Shown here: positions 1 to 12,146 of the stretch, in pieces
How positions within the stretch are numbered: position 1 is the stretch's first letter
How the letters are laid out: every line of letters starts with the position of its first letter
DNA from: Floccularia luteovirens
Lineage: Eukaryota; Basidiomycota; Agaricomycetes; Agaricales; Squamanitaceae
Assembly (NCBI GenBank): GCA_009739215.1
Contig: VSJF01000006.1
Location: 620,001-684,000 of the forward strand
DNA length: 64,000 bases
Direction: 5' to 3'
The notes under the pieces: generated by a model
Told to the model about the DNA's origin: nothing
What the model saw: only the letters and a program-made list of their open reading frames with translations
Database searches by the model: none
Position numbers and translations under genes: made by a program

Positions 1-30
1 ATATGATACTGATCGATGATGGTGTTATAG

Positions 31-1537
31 AAAAAGGGATGCGAGTACAAGTTTTATACTGAATTCCAATCCCACGAGCCGGAATTTGACTACCTCAAAT
101 CGCTAGAAATTGAGGAGAAGATCAACAAGATCAAGTGGTGCAAGCGACAAAACTCTGCACACTTCCTATTATCAACAAATGGTAGGTCTCCTTTTACTAG
201 TAAAGTACGTGTTAACCTCTGGCGCTAGATAAAACCATAAAGCTGTGGAAAGTGTTTGAAAAGTCCTTACGGGTAGTGGCCGAAACTAATCACCACGATG
301 GTCAAAGACCACTACCACCTCCATCATCCCTGGGACACTTGAGGTTGCCCCGAATGACGATGCAGGATAACATTATCGCTGCTGTTCCTCGTAAAGTCTA
401 CTCTAATGCACATGCATACCACATACATTCCATATCCATCAACTCCGACCAAGAAACATATATCTCAGCTGATGACTTGCGGATTAATTTATGGAATCTC
501 AATATCAGTGACCAAAGTTTCAGTAAGCGATCTAATGATCTTCCTTATCTAGGTTCAATGATTTGACCACGACTTTTAATCAGATATCGTTGACATCAAA
601 CCAGTAAACATGGAAGAGCTCACAGAAGTTATTACGGCAACGGAATTTCACCCCACTCATTGCAATCAGTTTATGTACTCGAGTTCAAAAAGCAATATTA
701 AACTCGCCGATATGCGGGACTCGGCGCTCTGCGATCGACATGCGAAATGTTGGTTCACTAGTCCTCTTATTCTTCCCAAGACTAATTTTTTATTGCACAG
801 GCTTTGAAGAAGAGGAAGATCCTTCAACACGTTCCTTCTTCTCAGAGATCATTTCTTCTATCTCAGATGTTAAATTTAGTCATGACGGTCGGTATATACT
901 TTCACGGGACTACCTTTCATTGAAGATATGGGATGTAAACATGGAGACACGACCTGTGAAAACGATTCCTATCCACGACCATTTACGAGGGAAACTTTGC
1001 GACCTCTACGAGAACGACTGCATATTCGATAAATTCGAATGTGTGTGGGGTGGTGATGATAAGTACGTACCCTCGTTTCTTATTTCCATTTTTGTCGCAC
1101 TTCGCACTCCAGGTCTTTGCGACGTCATACCTGAATTATTTTACATTTAATCGAGGATTCTTGGACTGATTGTGATCTCGTTATATCTAGGCACGTGCTT
1201 ACTGGCTCATACCACAACTACTTCCGGATATACGACTGCGAAACTTTGAATGATGTAGTGTTGCAAGCAGATAAATCGGCGTTCAAAGCTAAAAAGATTG
1301 GTGGACCGCTTCCTGGTACCAAACCTCCCATGAAGAATGGGCTGAGGCCGGGTGGATTGAGGGATGCTATGCAGGTTGACACGCTTGACTTTAACAAAAA
1401 GATATTGCATACAAGCTGGCATCCGATGGAGTACACAATCGCCGTGAGTGCAGCTACAAACGTTTCGTAAGACTAATTGTTAACATCCTTATCAGATCGC
1501 GGCCACAAACAATCTATTCTTGTATAGTGCAGCATGA
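31..1537 (+). CDS. CDC55: PP2A regulatory subunit B (PR55/Cdc55), 5' end outside window
   Basis: Regulatory B subunit of protein phosphatase 2A, a WD40 beta-propeller that directs the phosphatase to mitotic and checkpoint substrates. The window opens in an intron. Exons read as about 31-181, 229-522, 584-748, 801-1062, 1191-1443 and 1496-1537, ending LFLYSAA-stop. The family hallmarks are plain: [96 protein letters not shown] and a C-terminal ILHTSWHP segment. Splice phases agree at every junction and there is no break. The first roughly 60-90 residues lie upstream of the window. It is followed by about 1.4 kb without a gene. Identification is very secure because this family is highly conserved. 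Confidence 0.95.
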
Positions 1538-2913
1538 TCCAGCGGACGCTGGTTACTGCTGGTTCACAATGACAGACACCCTCCCATCCACGCTCTTTTG
1601 AGGACAATTTCTCTGCAGGATAGACGGACTAATGTGACAGCATTTCATCGTTCTCATACGCACGGACAGCCTTGGAACTTTTTTCTTTCAAATGACATGT
1701 CACCCCCTTTTTTCAACGTGTCAATCCATTTACAATTGTCGCTCATACATAACCCCTTACATCTATCTCCTCCACAAACACATTAATTTCTGTTTCTTTT
1801 ACAAAGGCCTTTACCCCACCTGTAGCCTGGCAATTCAAGCTGTCGATCCTTCACTTACGCTGTTTGTGCCTATTTGTCACCCTTGTCAACTGCATCTGTC
1901 GGCCTCCACTGATCCCCTCCAACCCACCCTTTTTCATTCAACATCCACATCCAAACTACGCCCTCATATATATTGAATAGCCTTCGTGTCTTCCCTATCG
2001 CAATAGGATTCCTAGATCGGGAGAGGCACGAGGAGAAGAGAAAGAGCAGAAGAATTGGTCGAGAAAGAAGTTCGTAATGACGTCGAATTAAATAAAGGGG
2101 TCGACCTTGTATCATACCGTATTTTCCACAATTATTGGTTCTTGTTACATATCTGCTGAAAGTTAATCTCTTTTTCGAAAGGGAAAAGGTAGAGTTGATA
2201 ACAAGTTGCTCTGGGCTTCGAGGTAAATATTGTTGTAAATATACTTACTTTAAAGATTCTGGAATTCTGGAATTTAGAATCTCATCGGTGAATCAACATT
2301 CAACGTTCAAGCTTCAGGTAAGATGTCCAGTTGTGTACGTATACGAACGGCAGTTCTGAATTATTATTAATGGTTCAACCTCGGTTTGTGACTCCAAGCA
2401 CACAAACAGGAAATATAATTAGTGTTGATACTCGAATTACGGCGATACATGTGTAGATATGTTTTACAAGATGTGCATCCTTATCAAAGCGTCTTCCCGT
2501 AGAAGCAAAAAAAAGGTTGACGTTCTGCAAGGATATTTGAAAGATTCTTCTGGCCGCGTAGTTTAACGCCTCATGCATGTGGGTCGGTATGCCAGGCGTA
2601 GATATATCACGGCGAAGATAAAGTATATCTGATTTCCTTACAATGAATATGGGAAAAGATATTCTATGAATTAAAATATGTTGCACAACGTTGCTCGGAA
2701 AGAAAATTTATTTTGTCTTTTTCAGAGTTATTTGGATGTATTTATGAACTCGGTGTCAGGTGATCAGTTTTGAGTCATCTGATTCTAAAAGTGACTTCGA
2801 AACAATTGGTGCTGTATGCTCTGACTATATATTCGTAACGAGACCCCTAAAGCTTATCGTTTGTGCCAGTACCCACCCATTCTAATCCGAAGCGTACAAC
2901 AGTATAGGATATA
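1538..2913. other. Intergenic, no gene seen
   Basis: This stretch lies between the CDC55 stop and the Clr2-like start. It holds 3' UTR sequence and pyrimidine-rich DNA. Short open frames on both strands show no recognisable domain, no coherent splicing and no codon pattern like the neighbours. I see nothing else in it. Confidence 0.5.
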
Positions 2914-5358
2914 ATGACACACAGGCGTGTTGCAGAGGGTAAATTGGAGGTTCCCAGCGATGCGTCATGGATAGATTTCCCAAGAAGCGATGGTGATCCA
3001 AGTTGTTTCCCAACGAATATCGTACGAGTCATAGATGATGATGGCCAAGTGAACTTTATGCAGCCGGTGGAATTGTCAGACTTTACTGCTATGAGGTGGA
3101 GGTTGCAAGCGGCAAAAGCTATAGCACTAAAGCTTGAGATGCCTAGTGAGTTGTACAATTGTTTCTTAGCGGGTAAATGCTGAATCTAAGCTATAGAGGG
3201 ACCTTCCTATATATTAAGGTCATGGCCAGCTGGTTATCGAATGTATGATCATCACAAGGGAAGCGCAGACGATCCAAGACATGACATCTATCTTTTTGGT
3301 ATGATTTGAATCTTCTCTTGAGTTGTAATGATGATCATCCCATATGACCCAGGTTCACCGAAAGGTCGTTTTCGATCCATCAACGAGTTCATTCCACATG
3401 CTATCTGGCTAATGGAAGATGATACTATGAATTCCTTGACTTGTGCTTGCAAATATTGCACGAAAAGAGCACAAAAAGAGATCACGGAAGCCATGAGCAG
3501 TATCAATATCCTTCCGTCCAATATAGCCAGAGCCAAAAGAGACCGGCCTCGGGACATCATATTTAAAAAGGAGAGACAACGCGAACATAAACTATACGCT
3601 GCAATCCAGAGAAAGGTTACCAAAGTTTCCGCGAATGTTGTCAAAACTCCCATGCTTGCGGAGCGTAACTCCGACTTGCGTGCGATGTGTTCAAAAACAA
3701 GTATGAATCTGAAAAGGTGGTATAGGGAGGGTGAGATGGTCTGGTGCGCATTAGATAATCCAATCCCCGTCCCGGGAAAAACGGGGGAGGCGATCGTGTT
3801 TTGGCCTGCCGTCGTTGACGAAGTAAGACTTAAGACGGTTGCTCACCCTCGAGATAAGAACGCCAAAAAACCATATACCAACTATATACCTTCATCATCG
3901 TCGTATCAAGATCCTCTAGGGGAGGAAGACGACAAGGGAGTTGTTCTCGAGATCGATGATTCACATCCGATGCCTTGGTCCGTGCAACAGTCAACTACTT
4001 ACAAAACGCGGCTCCTTGGAGTCTGGTATACATATGTAGTTGCAGATGAAAATGTTCTACCTTATCAGGCGCATGTTCCGTCTAAAGGGTTAATGGAGGC
4101 ATTGGCGGGCTTTGACCCAGAAAAACTGGATTTTGAAACCGGAAAACCGAAAAACTTCAATCCTTTTCCTCGAACCTATACACCCGCATTTCAAGATGCG
4201 GTTTCGCCATACGTGACTGCTTTACAAATTGGCAGTGCATTGTCTGTGTACTACAGTTTAACGGACCAATGGCAACTCAAGTATACTATTCCTCCTTCCC
4301 CTTCTCCTCCAGAACCACCTACCACAGAAGCACCGAGTAGCTCTAACTCCCGCATAACACCTCAGGCAGCCAGTAGTAGTACATCTGGGCACGCAACCAA
4401 CGATATGACAAAATCCGAGACTCAAGATGCAATACAGAATGTCTTAGGAGTCAATAACCCACCATCCAACGGTACCTCACAGTTTTCCCAATTTCGGTTT
4501 CAAGGGATGTGGTGGGGTGCGGAGCGAATATGGGTTGATGACTTTGTTCGCTTAAAAGTTCCCCGACGTAGCCTCGCTCCCAATGGTGCGCCGAATATAT
4601 ATCCTCCATCTGGTCCAGGAAAAAGTACGCTGGAAGCATGGCATGCCCTTGGCAAGCAAGGGGCAGAAGAGCTCGGAGCAGGTTCCCGAGGGGTGTTCAT
4701 GAAATTAGAGGGGTTGTACGTGATCGACTCCATGCAAGCAAGCGGGAGCACAAAGAAAGAATGTCGTGCCTGCGGAATGCTTTACGAACTTGCTGACGAA
4801 GATTGGGAAGAACCAATTGAACTGGTAAAGCAAGAGAGGCCGGGGCAGAATGACGAAGGCCGTATACCACCAGAAGGTCATTCTCAACTATCCACATCCG
4901 CCAGGACAGTACCCAGTACCCCTCTTATCCATCCAGGCTTTGAAAACCCTAGCTTGGAAAGTCAATCTGTAAAAAGCACGAAGCCACCCTTCCCGCTTCC
5001 TCAGGCGCCAAACGGATATAAATTTCGGCCAATCTTGCCACCAGGCTATGAAGCCATAATGAGCCTCAGCCTTTTGAGTGGCCGATATTATCCTAATATT
5101 TTAGCACACCCGCTTTTAGATTCAATTCTACGAGAGGCAGTGAGCATTCCATTAGACGAAGGAGGCTTAATGGAACACAATCATCTCTGGGCCCTGGAAG
5201 GGTTAACACCTGGATATCACAACTCTGTCGATCCCAAAAGATACAAGAAAAATCGGCTAGTTATGCTAGAAGATGCAGACAAAATAGCAGTGGTGCAGTT
5301 GCGGGAACACAGGGAGAAGCAGATAAAGGAAGCTGGGATGATGGAAGTGGATGGATGA
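2914..5358 (+). CDS. clr2: Clr2-like transcription-silencing protein
   Basis: Homolog of fission-yeast Clr2, a subunit of the SHREC chromatin-silencing complex (Snf2/HDAC-containing repressor) that acts at heterochromatin. Three exons are supported: 2914-3145, about 3191 or 3197 to 3298, and 3353-5358; both acceptors for the first intron keep frame. The recognisable block crosses two introns: YILRSWPAGYRMYDHHKG, then DDPRHDIYLFG, then RFRSINEFIPHAIWL, followed by a CACKYC cysteine pair. This is the signature of the Clr2 silencing domain in fungi. The middle carries acidic and Ser/Pro-rich spacers, and a second CxxC (ECRACGMLYEL) sits near 4765. About 780 aa in all. The family call is from remembered motifs; the partner complex is inferred from the family. 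Confidence 0.8.
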
Positions 5359-5673
5359 ATTGTTAGTGTAGCAGTGTAAATTAATTAAAGATTTAGAATA
5401 AAATGGTAATACTAACAGTGACAAATCCAAACATTAGCATCGCCACTTGACCTTGGACCGGAGCCATCCAAGAGAGTGTTGTACTCCTGGGCATTCTCTC
5501 TTCCTCCTCGTCTACCATTGAGGAACCGTCGGCGTCGCGTTCAGCTTCTCGCTTTATACCCAGTCCTTGCGGCATCTCCAGCCAGTCGCAGTGACCTCGG
5601 CGGTTCCTCCTCATAAGAATCTTTTGTTGTCATTATCCCATTCCTTGCTATTATTCTTTACTTTCTCTCAAAT
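5359..5673. other. Intergenic spacer and presumed KAR9 promoter
   Basis: Spacer between the Clr2-like stop and the KAR9-like start. AT-rich 3' UTR on the left, pyrimidine-rich just before the KAR9 ATG. No other feature seen. Confidence 0.4.
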
Positions 5674-8554
5674 ATGACATCCCTTGTTAATTCTCCTTAC
5701 AACTCCTCAAACCTCAGCGTCCCCTCTAATTCTGGTGCGCTTGATATGTCGGACTCTCCAGGGTCATTCGTGTCAGCTCTTTCCGCGTCATCCTCAAAGG
5801 TCTCGTTTGATCAGGCGGACGAAGGTATGTACATGTGAACATAACAACACTCCACTGAGCGTCCGGTTAACCACACGTCCCAGAGAATGTTACTATCAAC
5901 GCCGGCCACTTTCTATCCCGAAAACAGAAAAGTCAAGAGTACGTCGCGTTCTTTCAGAACAGTCAATATTTTATGTGTTAAACTTTGCGATAGAGATTTG
6001 CGTATTTTGGCGGTTTCTACACATATGACGGAGATGTCGTTTGCTATATCTGACATTCAAACCCGTATATTTGGTATGTTCGACGCAAAACGTCAGATCG
6101 CTGTCGCCGTTAACATTGTTCTTTCATCAGAAATACAAGAGCTACGACATAAATCGTTCTCATCAACAGATGCTGCGGGCACTACGAGTGTAATCGATCA
6201 GTCTCTCATGAACTTAGACGAACGACTTGAACTCGTGGAGAAAGGACTCAAATCTGTCTATGAAGCACTTCAGCCAATACTCCACCCACCTGCCAATACA
6301 TCAACCTCGCAAGTAGATGAAAATGAGAAAGGAGCTATCTCGCGAAAACACGCTGCATTACTCTCAGAATGGGAGGCTGTACAAGATGAGAGTGAGGTCT
6401 TGCGAGAGGAACTGAAGGAGGATAAATGGTTGACCGTGTTTAGAACGGTCACGGACCAGGCAGATGGTATGATGTCCAGTCTAGAGAAAGCTGTTAATAG
6501 ATGTCAGGTAAGTCATGACGTATTAGTCACAATCGACTTTGACGTATCGTATCCTGCGATGTAGGAGTTCATTTGGCAAGTTCACAAAAGAAGTCCTGAG
6601 GATACGCATACAAATAGTCAATCTTCGTCGACATCTCCTCGGAACGAGAAGGTCCCTATTACTCTCGAGATTTTCACTTCTTTGTTGGATTCTTTCGAGG
6701 CGAAGAAGAAGTAAGTAATGGAATTCGTGACAATTATAAATATACTAACAACCCAAAAAGGCACTACATGCCAGCAACTTCAAAAGTTCTTTCGATTATT
6801 GACAAAGGCGTCCGTGATCGTGTAACAAAGAATGGCGAAACGTTGAGGCGACATGCAGAGTCTGCGCAACGCTGGCGGAATCTTCGTGAGCGGATATCGA
6901 GAACAGACGTTGAGATGGAAAATGTTCGTAAAATTTTGTTGATCGGAGACGCTACACCGAGTGAGGCTGGATCGAGTACGTCTGGCGCAACCTCAATGAA
7001 AAATGGCTATCTTGCAACTCCTCCTAGTGGGTCACGATCATCCAGGACAAGCTCTGCTAGCACCCTTTCTAGATCAATATCCCCATTCCGGAAATTCGCT
7101 AGGAGGATTACAGGGGCAGCAGGGGCAACAGTTACACCCCTCTCGATTAACAAGAACAAAGCACCACGTACGCCGTCGTCCGAACCACCCACACATACGT
7201 TACGCCGTCAGAAGACGTCTCTTTTTACTAGTCTTCGTTCAGGTGAACCACCAACGCCGGTTACACCTGGTCATAAACACTCTCAGAGCCTTACACCTCA
7301 ATCCTCACCCCGCGCGATTCGCTCCGAGGCCATCCCTCCGCTAAAAGGTAACATCAAGCAAAAATGGAATAGCTCTACAAAGGTTGAACCAGAAGAGCGT
7401 TCTTCAACCATCAAAGGGACACCCCCGCGGCGACCACCCTCCTCTACTGGTATATACAACCAGACTGGCGATATCCCACCAGTACCACCAATAGGAACCC
7501 CGCATAGACGTAGTCTCTCTCGTACATCAATGGCATCATCGCGTCCGTGGTCGCCTATCACTTCATCTATATCTACTACGCAATCCTCCCATCATCCCCC
7601 ACCACTACCGACGTTCAGGCCTCCTTCACGAGCTCAAACACCATCGCGTGCCATCACACCTGGTCTTTCTGTGACGCCTCGCTCACGCCCAAAGACGCCT
7701 AGCCACATTCCTGCACCATCCAAGACCTGGCGTTCTATTTCTGGCGTACAATCAGAGTTCGGATGGGACGGCGATGATGATCGTTCATTCTCTCCAGCTT
7801 TCTCAAACTCTGGAACGAGTTCCAGTCTTGTGCCACCTCCACGACCTCCAAGTCGATCGATGATACCCGTCCCAAGTGTGCAGCTCTCTACTCCTTCGCG
7901 TCCACCTTCTACAATGTCCAACTATGGTCGTTCAGAAAGTCCTTCGTATAAAACATTCCGTAATTCTGCTTCACGTGCACAAACTCCTGAAGCATCGCTG
8001 AGAGCAAGAGTACAGCAAATGCCATTCTTTCATGGTACTGTGGGCCGGACAAGTGTGAGGCCGTCTTTGGGCAAGCTTCCTCCTTCAAGTTTCAGAGATG
8101 CGTCGAGTCGTATGTCTTCACGTCCCAGCTCTCGCGCAGGCGCATATACACCGACAAATGACGAGAATCTACCTCTGTATGAGTACATCCCAGGAAATGT
8201 GAAGGATCCCTTAGATGCTGAGGTTGCTGCAGTGGTTAACTCGATTGCACACGGTTTGCTGGTAGAACGCGTGGATCCTCCTTTGCGTAAAATACCCAAG
8301 GATGGTGAAGAAATCAAGGCGCAGTATGCGTTCTCGAATTCATTGAGCAAGAAAGTTGTCACCTGTCGCCTAACAACTCTTACGAGACCTGGCAAGACCA
8401 GCGGCGATATCACCACCAAAAAAGTGATGTGTCGCGTTGGAGGTGGTGAGTATTTCATTGACTGTGTTAGTTTCCATAGTATTAACGCTAATGTCATTCT
8501 GCAGGGTGGCAGGACCTTAGTCATTTTCTCCTAAATCGTCAAGCAGGGATGTGA
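5674..8554 (+). CDS. KAR9: KAR9-like spindle-positioning protein with C-terminal GAS2/GAR-like domain
   Basis: Cortical microtubule and spindle-orientation factor; Kar9 links microtubule plus-end proteins to the actomyosin system. Start chosen at MTSLVNSPYN. Exons: 5674-5824, 5884-5938, 5994-6507 (probably split again by a 57-nt in-frame intron at 6074-6130), 6565-6710, 6761-8445 and 8505-8554. The helical N-terminal half contains DIQTRIFEIQELRHK if that intron is removed, and EDKWLTVFRTVTDQADGMM, the most Kar9-like stretch. A long Ser/Pro/Arg-rich disordered region follows (about 7000-8200). The last exon joins to give CRVGGGWQDLSHFLLNRQAG, the shape of a GAS2/GAR microtubule-binding domain. 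About 840 aa. The role is inferred from the family. Confidence 0.78.
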
Positions 8555-9430
8555 AGCATTATTATGTTTATCTTAGTACGTATAGCGGAACATAAACATA
8601 AGTTGGTAAACGGGATCCAGAGGAAATTATTGTTTGCAGGTATCCTGTGTACTTCCGTCATATGTTCGACGGTCAGTCAGTTTAGTCAGTCATTATCCAG
8701 TTGTATTCATACCCATTATGATCGTTCATTGTTGCTTTCCCGATAATATGAATCACATTAGTAGTTATGGATACCGTTTTCTTGTGGTACTATAGAGTAC
8801 TTGAGTCATAAAATGTTACTTTAATTCTTGTGTGAAAGGTTCCGTGTTGCAGTATTTTTATCAGCTCAAACGTCATAGATTCAAATTAGACGCTAAACCA
8901 TTTTTATCTGATCAGTGATGATCATAAGAATGCCGAGGGTTAACATGGGAATCTAAAGAACTTTGAGACAAGGTTCACTTTGTACGTACATCCCTTATTC
9001 TTAATCGAGGATTGTCACGGAATGATAACAGACCCGTTCAAGCTGTGCTGCCTGAGAATGTGAGATGTCTAAGATATATAATGTTTAACTCGAGTTAATT
9101 AAGGAATGTTGATATACTACGTCGTAGGCACACCAAGGCACCAAGGAGAAACTATACTATATCTGATGGCGACCAGATAGGAACCTATTGTGCAGGTTTA
9201 CCATGACAGATGTACGGCATCCGGGTGGAAATGAAAAGGAGCTGGAGTGCACCTGGAAGCGAAACAGAACAATGCGATGATTTTCTCAGGTGGAGATTGC
9301 ATTTCTAGCACAGCCAGACCTCCGCATTGGTAGCACACGCCCATCCCATGCTTCCGAACCCCTGTGTAAACGCCCGGGCGGGATGACCCTCAAATCATAT
9401 AGCCCTTCAGCTTTGTTCCGCCCTTGTCTC
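8555..9430. other. Intergenic, no gene seen
   Basis: AT-rich region between KAR9 and the TRAPPC12-like gene. No coding signal and no repeat recognised. Confidence 0.4.
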
Positions 9431-9438
9431 TATATAAA
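9431..9438 (+). promoter_or_regulatory. TATA box of the TRAPPC12-like gene
   Basis: TATATAAA lies 59 nt upstream of the chosen ATG at 9497. It argues against an earlier in-frame Met at 9290, which would sit upstream of the TATA element. Confidence 0.5.
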
Positions 9439-9496
9439 TCATATACAGCCCTTTGCCTTGGGCCCCTTCTTCAGTCAAAGACTCACCCCTCCAACC

Positions 9497-11964
9497 ATGC
9501 AACTCATCCGCAAGTCGCCCTCATCAATCCCTCATTTCTCATTTTCTCAGTCATCATCAACATCCTCTTCCCCGTCCTCATCACCGTCCTCATCACCATC
9601 GAAACTGAGGTCTTTATTTAAGTCAGGAGCAAAGGCAGAGAGTATCTCTGATGCTCAGAGTGTGTCCAGTGTCTCGAAAGTGAAGAAGCTGCCAGGCAAG
9701 CTAGCCAAGAAAGTCAAGCATCAGTTCCGTCAGTTGATGTCGCACGGTCACATGACGCGCAACAAGCCTCGCTCATCCCTGCCCATCGCTATTCACGACT
9801 CTGACTCTCCTTCACCCATCATTGACATTGCCCCCGAATTCCATACACGACTTCCTTCATCTTCAAAGTCAGATAGTGAAGATACCTGGGCACCAAATTC
9901 TAGGCTAAAGTATTTCAACGACCTTGACGCCCTTAGCAGTGTCGACAGAACAACGATCACCTCAAGTGGCACCTCTTCGCATCGTCTATCTTTGGCGTCG
10001 GATACTTCTAGCGAGATCATTTTCAGTACTTTCCCACTTCAAGAAGAGGAGGAAGCAACCCCTGTACAATCTGTCCCTACTTTCTCCAAGGCCACTATGT
10101 CTGAACACTCCGGATATGCAAGCCCTCCGACGGTTTACATAGAACCAGAGGTACCTGATCCTTTTCTTATGGATGAAGAAGGGGATGCGTTGGAAGCAGC
10201 CCAGCGAGAGGCATCTCCAGCGCCCCCTTCAGAATCACAACAGACAATGTCACCTGCCAATATCCCCTTAAATATTCCAACGTCACCTTCACCTGCTGCT
10301 TCTGAGGTTTCACACTCTCTGACACTAAACGTAAACGTAAACAAAGATGTTCCTCCTCCCCCTCCTTCCGAAGGTGAGAATGCAGAATCCGAGGCTCCTG
10401 AACTGTATCTCCCTGGGCTTGTACTACCTACCATGTTTTTGCCTATTCCCAATGTACGCCGTTCTTTTTCAAATCATTTGACGTGGTGGCTTTCCAGGTC
10501 AATAATGTATACTATATGTAATAGACCGACCCTTTGACTACTCTTCTGAGTAAATATATTTATCCTCCTGACAAGCGTCCCGCGCGAGACATTACTGGTG
10601 ATTGGCAACGCAGCGACTTTCATACACTTGTTGTGAGTTTCTATCGAGGATAGGTTGCTTTACTTTTTGTGATAAACGCGTTATGCTTTCCCCCCATCCT
10701 TAGATGACAAATAGCTGGCGTGCTCTCGCCAAAATGGCAAGGGATCGTATCGTCTCGGCAGATCCAGCGGACCTGAATCTTATTCTCGGGGTGAGTGTGC
10801 AACGCCTTTCGATGAAGACCAGTTTTCGTGACCGTCTTTTCTTTTTCGAAGTAGTTGTGGCATCTGCGTCTTTCATGCCTCGCTCGACTGCGGCTATTCA
10901 ATCAAACGTCAGCAGAATGCACAAACCTTTTCGTTGTGCTCAATGCCATAGAGCCTGTAGAGGCAGCGTAATTGGGTATTCGAACGCATCTTACCGTTTG
11001 AACTGGAGGTCATGCATGCGCGTCTTGCTTATTGGGCTGGAGATCAAATGGGATACCTTGATGCACTCAGTACACTTCTGACCAAGTGTCGTAGCAAGGC
11101 GCGTAAGTCAGGATCAGGATCAGACTCTACTGGTCTTGCTATGTGGAAAGAGCGTGGCGCTCGGGTTGGACTCATCATTGCGTCGCAGATGGTTGAAATG
11201 AAGGTTTGTTACCTTTTTTTTGCGTTCTTGCTTGTCATTTGGTGTCTATACTAATACACTTGATCAAGGAGTTCACAGCGGCCACGAAATTGCTCGAGCC
11301 ACTCTGCAAGCAACCAGACATACCTGGGGGGAGCAGCCCATCTATGCGTTCCTCCGTGGCGCGTATATACTTACAAGGAGGTAATCTCGAGGCAGCAAAA
11401 GAACATTTTGCTATTGTCGCAGAGGATCCAAATGCCGAAGACTCATTGAAAGAAATGAATGCTTCTTTGCTTGCGTGTGCAGAAGGAGATTGGACCCAAG
11501 CTACAGAGATATTACAACATGCTTTGGAACGGGATGCGGAAAATTATGTTGTATGTATCTAATTACCTTGATCAAGCTGACCTTATTGACACGACTGAAG
11601 TAGGCTGTTAATAACCTCTCTGTTGCACTCCTTAGTCAAGGCAAGCTTAAAAGAAGTGAGACAAACAATTCTCTCTCATGTTCCATAACTTGAATTGACA
11701 ATTTAGGGTATTGACTGTCTTGGAAACGGCATTGAAAACCTCCCCTTCGAGTGTGGTTGTAGCTGAACCATTCTTGTTTAATCTCTGTAAGAACATATTG
11801 ACACTTACACCGATATTCAACCTCCTGATCATATTCATTTAGCAACACTCTACGAGTTACGGTCCACTTCAGGTGTGGAAAGAAAACGGGATCTTCTTAT
11901 CGAAGTGGCAAAATGGAGTGGTGATGGTTTGAAAACCAACTGTTTGAAGCTCCCAACGAATTAG
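9497..11964 (+). CDS. TRAPPC12: TRAPPC12-like TPR protein of the TRAPP complex, with two frame breaks
   Basis: Fungal counterpart of animal TRAPPC12 (TTC15), a tetratricopeptide subunit of TRAPP tethering complexes in ER-Golgi traffic. The long first exon (9497 to about 10498) is Ser/Pro-rich and poorly conserved. The next exons carry KYIYPPDKRPARDITGDW, MTNSWRALAKMARDRIV and LWHLRLSCLARLRLFNQTSA. The C-terminal TPR part matches human TRAPPC12 closely: HARLAYWAGDQMGYLDAL, EFTAATKLLEPLCKQPDIPG, VARIYLQGGNLEAAKEHF, NNLSVALLSQGKL, FLFNLSTLYELRST, TNCLKLPTN-stop. Two one-base disruptions occur. Near 10965-10975 the frame moves between ...AIEPVEAA and NWVFERILPFELEV. At about 11650-11707 the exon after the intron is one base out of phase. 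A 52-nt intron (10957-11008) could hide the first by deleting conserved sequence; the second has no such escape. Confidence 0.8.
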
Positions 11965-12146
11965 ATCTTCATCTTACCAAAAGTCAGTGTATTATTTCTA
12001 GGGCCCTAGGGCCTTAGTTGACGTTATACATAGCCAGCCACGAAAAAGCAACATTTGGGCAGAACGTTAGATTTCGTACCCCTGCAATTTATTAATCAAA
12101 GAAAATAAAGTATATAATAAGATGAGTGGTCCCTTCCAGTCATATT

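Noticed and set aside
1598..2115. Overlapping open frames on both strands after CDC55
   Set aside because: No domains, Pro/Thr-rich random-looking translation, no in-phase exons.
9290..9496. Earlier in-frame start for the TRAPPC12-like gene
   Set aside because: It lies upstream of the TATA box at 9431, so it would not be transcribed from the visible promoter.
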